Positions 50,101 to 59,100 of a stretch of 64,000 bases of DNA are shown here, one piece after another (the first letter of the stretch is position 1; the number at the start of each line of letters is the position of its first letter). The notes under the pieces were generated by a model that had not been told where the DNA came from, made no database searches, and saw only the letters and a list, made by a program, of their open reading frames with translations. This DNA is from Cherax quadricarinatus (Eukaryota; Arthropoda; Malacostraca; Decapoda; Parastacidae). The translations under genes and the position numbers were made by a program. The stretch is taken from assembly GCF_038502225.1 (NCBI RefSeq), contig NC_091374.1:6703538-6767537 (forward strand). The letters run 5' to 3'.

Positions 50101-53100
50101 ATATGCCTCTCACACTATCTGATTGAATAGGAATACATATAACAGTAAAAGAGAGAGAGGAAGAGTGAGAGTTAATGAGAGATGGAGTGGGAGTAAGAGA
50201 ACATGTGAAAGAGTGAGTGTTAGTGATGGAGGTCTTTATTTACCTTACTTTGTTTGCAAGATTCAGACTCCAGCTACTAGGCTCCATCTCAACCTGTTCC
50301 ATAGGTTTTGATGTTCAATATTTACATTTGAATTGATGTATAGATTTCACCACTACCTGAAACCTTAGTGCAAACTCCTTTTTTACTACCCTTTCACTAA
50401 AAAAAATTCTCATTTCTCCCATATTTTCCCATTAAGATAGGGTAACCCAAAGACGGAAACTCATTCACCATCACCTGTTCAGTAACTGTTTTGTCAGAGA
50501 TGTACGGACATTACAGTTCAAGTGACCCTCCAAATTGCACATTTCCACTTAACCTTCAGAGTACAGGCACTCTTTTTTCAGACTTTGCCAATTCTTTCAT
50601 TGTTTCTTGTATATTGCTTCTGTCACTGACTTTCCTCTTATGCTGCTATTTGGATTGTTTGTTAAATACTATATGGTTCACTTTTTCAGCATTTCTTGCA
50701 AGTGTCTTATCTTCTTTATTCTCTTTTTTTCTTTGGCTCTATCCATCCTGCTTTGGCACACTCATCTCTGCTTTATTTTCTCGATCATAAGTCTTCTGAC
50801 CTTTTCTCCCTAATTTTATCCTAGATTCTTTACCTTGAATTAAATTATATATTTTCCTAGAATTGATGTAAATGTGCATAATTCTTTTGAATCCTATGTT
50901 TGAGAGATGACACAGGAAAGGAGTGGTGAGAAAGAAAAAAAAAAACAGATGTGATGGTTTGTTGTGATAATAAAGAAGTTCAGGAGGGCCCCTCTTTATG
51001 GCAGTAGCTTGGAACCTAACCCGCTGTATAAGTGGGGCCCCTACTGTACTGTGCTTTAAACAAATATAGTATGTGATAATAAGCAGCATGGAATACCTAT
51101 CCACAGATTACAAGACTGGAGATGTCTGTGGTGCCGAGCGATGGTGCACACTGCATGTCGTCCACTTCACCCCACCCGCTGTCCATTAGGTCCTTGCCGT
51201 GTCTCCATTGTCCCCCCAACTGCACTCACCACAATAGGTACGGTGCATCACTCACACCTACCAGTATGACTCGTGTCACACTCAACACTGTACAGGCACT
51301 TCTCGACGTGTGATGGGGGGTTACATTCTGAGGAACTCATCATGAGTTGAAAATATCTTAGTTGTTTATTACAATATACAGCACACTACTGTATAAACAT
51401 TTAAAAATATACTAAAAATGTTATAAATGGTGCAAAGGTGACATTTAAAAAACTCTGAACATGGCTGACACTAACCCACTACCAGTGAGGTATGCTCCTC
51501 GCTTAACGACCAATTCATTTACTGACTTACTCATAGGACTGGAGCTCAGTTATTGAGTGAGGAGAGGCTGTATTGGGAGGCCTGGTCAAGGACTGGGCCG
51601 CGGGGGTGTTGACCTCCAGATAAACTCCAGGCAGTTATTTGCAGAAATTTACCCCGAATGCTTGAGACGCTTACCCCAAGATGAGTGTGTAGTTGTAATG
51701 AACTGTTAGTGCTTGTGTGTGTTTTTTTCTTTTTAACACATTGGCTGTTTCCCACCGAGGCAGTGGTTTTATGTTGTCCCAAAAATTTGGGCACATTAAC
51801 ATCTCCGTTCAAAGCAGGTGAAATTGCAGATCTAGAGAGTGTACAGAGAACCTTTACTGCACATATAGGTTCCATCAAACACCTCAACTAATGGGAATGC
51901 TTGGAAGCACTTGACTTGTACTCGCTGGAACGGAATGCAAGCGAGAGAGATAGTACATATGTATATGTATATCATAATCTAGACTTCGAAAATCCTAGAA
52001 GGAATGGTCCTGAATCTGCACACAGAAATCACTCCCTACGAAAGTAAAAGACTGGGGAGGCGGTGCAAAATACCCCCAATGAAAAGTAGGGGTACCATTG
52101 GTACACTAAGAGAAAGCACCATGAGTGTCTGGGGCCCAAGACCTTTCAACAGCCTCCCACCATACATAAGGGGAATTACCAATAGGCCCCTGGCTGCCTG
52201 CAAAAGGGAGCTGGACAGATACTTAGTCAGTGCTGAATCAGCCTGGCTGTGGTTCGTACATTGGACTATGTGCAGCCAGCAGTAACAGCCTGGTTAATCA
52301 GGCCCTGATCCACCAGGAGGCCTGGTCGTGGACTGGGTCGTAGGGGGCGTTGATCTCTGGAATACCCTCCAGTTAGACAACCACTGAATTAAAATGTTAA
52401 ATAAATTAATTTGTTTGAAATGTTTTAAATGTTTAATATAATGTTCATTAACCTTTTATGTAAAATTAGGGAACTGTAGTGAGTACCATAACAATTTTGT
52501 ACCTACAGGAACAGAACTATGTTTGTTGTGTTTTCTCTGCAGTGTTTAGTCTGTCATAAAGTTTTCCTGGGATTTTCAGTAGTTGTAGTATTTAATAATA
52601 CTTCATGTAAACCATTGCATTAGTCTGTCACTCTGTGAAGAAAAACTCTGGTATATTTTTGGTGACTCCTCTTGCTTAGTCTGTGAATTTACCTATCTCT
52701 GGGAGAAAGAGAGAGGATAGGAGAAGGAGAGAAGAAACTGATGATATATGAGGAGAAGAGTGAAGATTGGTGAAATGGAGGAATTAAAGAAGGAACTGGT
52801 GAGGATGAGGCAAGAGAGAAGGAACTGGTGAGAAGGAAAAAAAATAAGAACTGTTGGGAAGAAAGTTACAACCTGAGAACTGAAGAGAAAAATAAAAAAA
52901 AATTGTGGGGTGAAAGAAAATAAAAGCTAGAGCCAAGAAAGGCAGAGTTAATTACCTTGGCAGCTGGATGTTTCTTAACCCTTTGAGGGTCGACAGGCCC
53001 TCTCCGAAACTCGTTCTCAGGGTCGGCCAAATTTAAAAAAAAAAAAAATTATTTTCTCTTATGAAAAGATAGAGAATCTTTTCCCGATCATAACGACACC

Positions 53101-56100
53101 AAAAGTTTGAAATTTGATAGAAAACTTAAGGAATTATGCTCTCGCAAAGTTAGCGGTCTCAGCGATGTTTACGGATCGGCGATTTTGCCCACTTTGAGCC
53201 CCATTTTCGGCCAATTTCACTGTACTAGTCGACAAAAAACATGAATATTTCGCTAGAACTCCATTTTTTCTATCGAATGGGTGCAAGAAACCACCCATTT
53301 ATAAATTCAACTATCCAGTACAGTGGTCAGAATTTAGCAATTTTGCCAATTTCACACAAATTTCAAAAGATGCCAATTTCGGAATAGGGTCCAGAATAAA
53401 CAAGAAAGACATTCCTGGCACTAAAATGACATTTCCTCTAGTCATTAGTCACGTCTCAAGGCCCCTCTTATATTCTTTTGCTTTCCACTTTGAATTTTTA
53501 TTCTCACAAAAAATATAAGATTTACTGTTATGCAGACTACTGCATTAGTGTAAAAAATGGTATAAATATTATTGGTGCACTTGTGAAAGAATATTAGACT
53601 CACCAGTTGACGTGTATTGCACGCTTGGCACGATTTGTTTACTTTTGAAGTTTGGTAAAAATCGAACATTTCTGCTACTTTGAGCTCAATTTCAAGGCAC
53701 CTTTCATTGTAAAACCAGTCAAAATCATCTCAATTTCAGTAATATGTCTTCCATTCTATAAAATGAGACCAAGAAAACTAGAATACAACAATAAATACCA
53801 TACGAAAATACACTGCAAAGTCGCTGATTTATTAAAAAAAAATGGAAAAAGTTTTTTTTTCTCATTATGCACTGTGTGCTGCAGGATTTTTTTTAGACTG
53901 TGCACACTGACCACATAGACCCATTCTTTCATATGAAGGCCTACCAGCTTTCTCCCACTAGATTTGAGGTCGCTAGAATTTATGAGTACTAATACGTCAA
54001 AAACCCCTACGCGTAAGACGTACTAGTACGACGAAAACCCTCAAAGGGTTAAAGGGAAGAATCTTTACTTTCCACATTTCTCATCGTATCTTTCCTGGCA
54101 CATTTCTGCATTGGTCATTATCTCTTCGATATTCTTATTGTTTAATTGTCTGTTTTCAGTCTTAATAAATCCTAAATAAGGTTCTTCAACATTTTTTATT
54201 GTATTCATCTCCCACTGAGGCAGGGTGACCTGAAAAAGAAACACTTTCACCACCATTCACACTATCACTGTCTTGCCAGAGGCACGTAGCTACAGTGTTT
54301 CATATGTCCTTGTAAACAGCAAATATCCCAAACCCCTCAGCCACACAGATCCTATTGCAACATAGCATTTTTTCATAAAATTTTGCATGTCTCTGTTTAG
54401 TAGTAATTATATGAAGAAATTTTTAGTGCTAACAGAAATGTACATAAAGTTTAAATGGTATTGACTGTAAAATTATTGGTAAAATAATGAAGCAGTCATC
54501 CAAAATTACAAACTCTGATAACTACCTCCTTCCATTTTAATATCATGAGAAAACTTTCTTTCCGTTATTAATCGAGGAATTTTGTGACAGGGACGGACGA
54601 GTCATGGGAAGCGACCAGACCTCAGGGCTGCTCACCACTCCTAGTGTTTGTTAACAGCAAGAGTGGCGACAATCAAGGTGTGAGGTTTCTGCGGCGTTTC
54701 AAGCAACTCCTCAATCCGGCGCAAGTGTTTGATTTGATGAATGGTGGACCATTATTAGGGTAAGAAATAAATGATTTTAATTTATTTACTACTCATTTTT
54801 GTGCGTGTAATACAGTCCAGGCTCACTAAACTATACAGTAAGTCCTCGACTTAGACATGTTGGGGACCTCCTGAATTGTGTATAATACTATAATATACAC
54901 AATAATGATATGCACAGTACAGAAGATTCTCATTGTGCTTGTAAGTCGAGGACTTGCTGTACATGGCGGAACTAAGCGTTTTGTGAACATTCAGATTTTC
55001 AGTATTTAAACGCAAAAATGTCTTCAGTGTACAAAGACCCTCAACACTGTTTCTGTTAGTTGTTCTCATCTGAACATGTGCATACATAAAGTATAGCCGG
55101 ACTTGAGGCTGAGGTGGGAAGTACAGTGCCTGCACTCTGAAGTAGGGGTGGGGATATTTGCAGTTTTGAACTACAGTGGAACCTCTACTTGCGAGTTTAA
55201 TCCATTCCATGACCTTGCTCACAACTGGATTTGCTCGTTTGCAGAGTCAGTTTTCCTCATTTAAATTAATTGAAATGGAATTAATTCGTTACAGTGGAAT
55301 TCCAGGCACGAGAAAATACTTCAATAATTTCCCTAATATCAACTCTACAGCTTATTTATCTATCACAATTCATGTAATATGACATAATAAACAATATTAA
55401 TAACATAGAAACATGATATATGCACTAGAATGAATAAAATACATGTCATTAGGTATGTGGCTAGTGGTGGTGACAGCAGCCATTGTTGTTGGAGTTTTTA
55501 GGGCCACCACAGCAGCCATTCCTGCTCCTGACTACATGTGTAGAGAACCTAAGATAACCCAAAAAAGTCAGACAGAGTGACTTATAAGTGCTACACTCTT
55601 AATGGTTCACTTAATTGCTACACTCTTAATGCTACACATTGCCACTGCTGCTTCATGTTGTCTGCCACTGCTGCTTCATGTTGCCTGCCACTGCTGCTTC
55701 ATGTTGCCTGCCACTGCTACTTCATGTTGCCTGCCACTGCTACTTCATGATATCTGCCACTGTTGCTTCATGTTGTTTGCCACTGCTGCTTCATGTTATC
55801 TGCCACTGCTACCTCATGATGTCTACCACTGATGTCGCCAAAGAATCGAACATTTCTGCTATTTTGAGCTCAGTTTCAAGGCACTTTTCATTGTGAAACC
55901 AATTAAAATCACATTTATTTTTGTAGTATATCTTCCATTCTATCACACGAGACCTAATAAAATGAGAATACAACCATAAAAACCATACGAAAATATACTG
56001 CTGTGGGGACGCTAATGGCTGAGAAGTGAACTCCGTTATTTATTGTCCGATTTCTTTCATTTTTGGTGTATGTTAAGAAGCATCTTTTCATCATATATTG

Positions 56101-59100
56101 CCCAAGTTTCAATTAGATAGTCAAAAAAACAACTGAGATCCAATTCCCTAGATCAAGGGCAAGAGCCCCCCTCACCAGTGTCAATTAACCTCCCTTGAGG
56201 CCTGCACGCATCTGGAAATTTTGCTCGCGCCTGGAAGCAGAAAATCAATCGAGCAGCTGCTCGTATCTGGAAAAACTCGCACGTGGATGCGCTCGTAAGT
56301 AGAGGTTCCACTGTATAGTATCGGCACCCTTCTGGCAAGACAGTGATGGAGTGAATGATGGTGAAAGTGTTTCTTTTTTTTGGATCACCCTGCCTCAATG
56401 GGAGACAGCCAGTTTGTTGAAAAAAAAAAATACAGTACATACATATATACAGTACATCATTTAGTACAGAAGAAGGAATGAGAATTGGATAAGATAAGAT
56501 AAGATTTCATTCGGATTTTTAACCACGGAGGGTTAGCCACCCAGGATAACCCAAGAAAGTCAGTGCATCATCGAGGACTGTCTAACTTATTTCCATTGGG
56601 GTCCTCAATCTTGTCCCCCAGGATGCGACCCACACCAGTCGACTAACACCCAGGTACCTATTTGCTGCTAGGTGAACAGGACAACAGGTGTAAGGAAACG
56701 TGTCGAAATGTTTCCACCCATCAGGAATCGAACCTGGGCCCTCCGTGTGTGAAACGGGAGCTTTAGCCACCAGGCTATATACATTATTGAACTACAGTAC
56801 ATCTATGCTAAAGATCTGTAAAAAAAATAAAAATTTTCAGTTTTGACTTGTAGGTTTTTCACTTAAAAATATTCAAGGCATTTTTGTATTATTTGTTTTA
56901 AATATTGTGTTATAAAATAGATGTGGCATATACAGCTGCATCTATTGGTCCAGCAGGAACCCAAGTGGCAGCAGCATCATCATGCTCAACTAAACAGTGT
57001 AATTTTTTCCCAGATATTATATATTTTCAAATGCTATTACAGACTGTCTTCTTCTCAGGTAGTAATTTTACATATCATGGACAGAATGAGTCTTTAACCC
57101 ATGCCAAGCGAGTCCTACAACTCATTTGTTTGTGCTATTACGATTTCGTGAGTAATTTTGCATGTATTCTACATGGTTGTACTTGATAAGGGACACAGTA
57201 AGAAGGAACAATGACAAAACATGAATATTAGGATTTAAGTTAGATTAATTTAGATTTAGAAAGGACGTAGGTCAGTATTGGTTTTCAAACAGAGTTGTCG
57301 ATAAGTGGAACAATCTTCCGAGTAGAGTAATAGAGGCTAAAACCTTGGGTAGCTTTAAAAAGAGATTGGACAGATATATGAGTGGGAGGGGCTGGTTTTG
57401 ATTGGTACCTGGGGTACGGAAGTAAATTCTTGCATAGCTTTGGGAAAACGCTGGACAGTACATGGGTGGTTTTGATAAGGACCTGCCTGATATGGGGCAG
57501 GAGACCTGCTGCAGTGTTCCTCCATTCTTATGTTCTTAAGCTGCATGATTACAATTCCTGAGTGTGAGTATACATTATTACCTCACATCTTTTTTAATAG
57601 AATTTCAACTCATTGTTATAAACCTGATCTCTATGCTGGTGCTTGACAAGATGTATATTAATAAGTAAAGAGGATGTGAGGGAGATTCAGATGGCGTGTT
57701 GAGGGGTGATTGACACACCTCAAAATTGCAAGCAATGCAAAAATGCTATATTAAGCTGTAATTAACAGCCCCTCATACATATGCTGTATTAAGCTGTAAT
57801 TAACAGCCACTCTTACATGTACTGTATTAAGCTTTTTAAAGCACTAAGTCATTTTTTTAATATTGCAGTACTGTACTTGCACATAGTGCTTAATCATTGT
57901 TTTTCTGCTCCTATGAAAACAACTTGTTTGGAGGGAATTGCCTGTTAATAAATTTTATCTTTAACTAATTTTAAACACTATCATTCATTCACTATTATTC
58001 TGTGTGTATTTGTATTTTCAGGCTTCGACTTTTCAAGTGTTTCAACCCATTCCGAATTTTAATATGCAGTGGAGATGGATCAGTGGGATGGGTCCTGTCA
58101 GAGATTGACAAGCTACATATGACAGTAAGTTAATATTCTTTAATATAATCAGTGTATATAAGATATGATGTAGGGCGAAATGACAGTAGTTTGTTGGATT
58201 ATGTATTGGTAGGTAAAAGACTGTTGAGTAGACTTCAGGATGTACATGTTTATAGAGGGGCCACAGATATATCAGATCACTTTTTAGTTGTAGCTACACC
58301 GAGAGTAAAAGGTAGATGGGATACAAGGAGAATAGAAGCATCAGGGAAGAGAGAGGTGAAGGTTTATAAACTAAAAGAGGAGGCAGTTAAGGTAAGATAT
58401 AAACAGCTATTGGAGGATAGATGGACTAGTGAGAGCATAGGCAATGGGGTCGAAGAGGTATGGGGTAGGTTTAAAAATGTAGTGTTAGAGTGTTCAGCAG
58501 AAGTTTGTGGTTACAGGAAAGTGGGTGCGGGAGGGAAGAGGAGCGATTGGTGGAATGATGATGTAAAGAGAGTAGTAAGGGAGAAAAAGTTAGCATATGA
58601 GAAGTTTTTACAAAGTAGAAGCGATGCAAGGAGGGAAGAGTATATGGAGAAAAAGAGAAAGGTTAAGAGAGTGGTGAAGCAATGTAAAAAAAGAGCAAGT
58701 GAGAGAGTGGGGGAGATGTTATAAACAAATTTTGTTGATAACACGTGAGATTAACAAGTTAAGGAAGCCTAGAGAACAAATGGATTTGTCAGTTAAAAAT
58801 AGGAGAGGAGAGTTATTAAATGGAGAGTTAGAGGTATTGGGAAGATGGAGGGAATATTTTGGGGAACTGTTAAATGTTGATGAAGATAGGGAAGCTGTGA
58901 TTTCGTGTATAGGGCAAGGAGGAATAACATCTTGTAGGAGTGAGGAAGAGCCAGTTGTGAGTGTGGGGGAAGTTCGTGAGGCAGTAAGTAAAATGAAAGG
59001 GGGTAAGGCAGCTGGGATTGATGGGATAAAGCTAGAAATGTTAAAAGCAAGTGGGGATATAGTTTTGGAGTGGTTGGTGATATTATTTAATAAATGTATG

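Larger units (their letters stand above)
55085..56432 (+). mobile_element. RTE-like LINE 3' UTR split by a MITE
   Basis: 55088-55171 (gccggacttgaggctgaggt, gtgcctgcactctgaagtag, tttgaac) continues after 56315 with ggcacccttctggcaagaca, gtgatggagtgaatgatggt and the A-rich tail at 56420-56430. The TIR element at 55174-56313 interrupts it. Confidence 0.85.

Noticed and set aside
50970..51051. Another Tigger-like MITE ending at gtggggcccctactgta
   Set aside because: Only a right-end-like sequence is visible; no matching left terminus was found.
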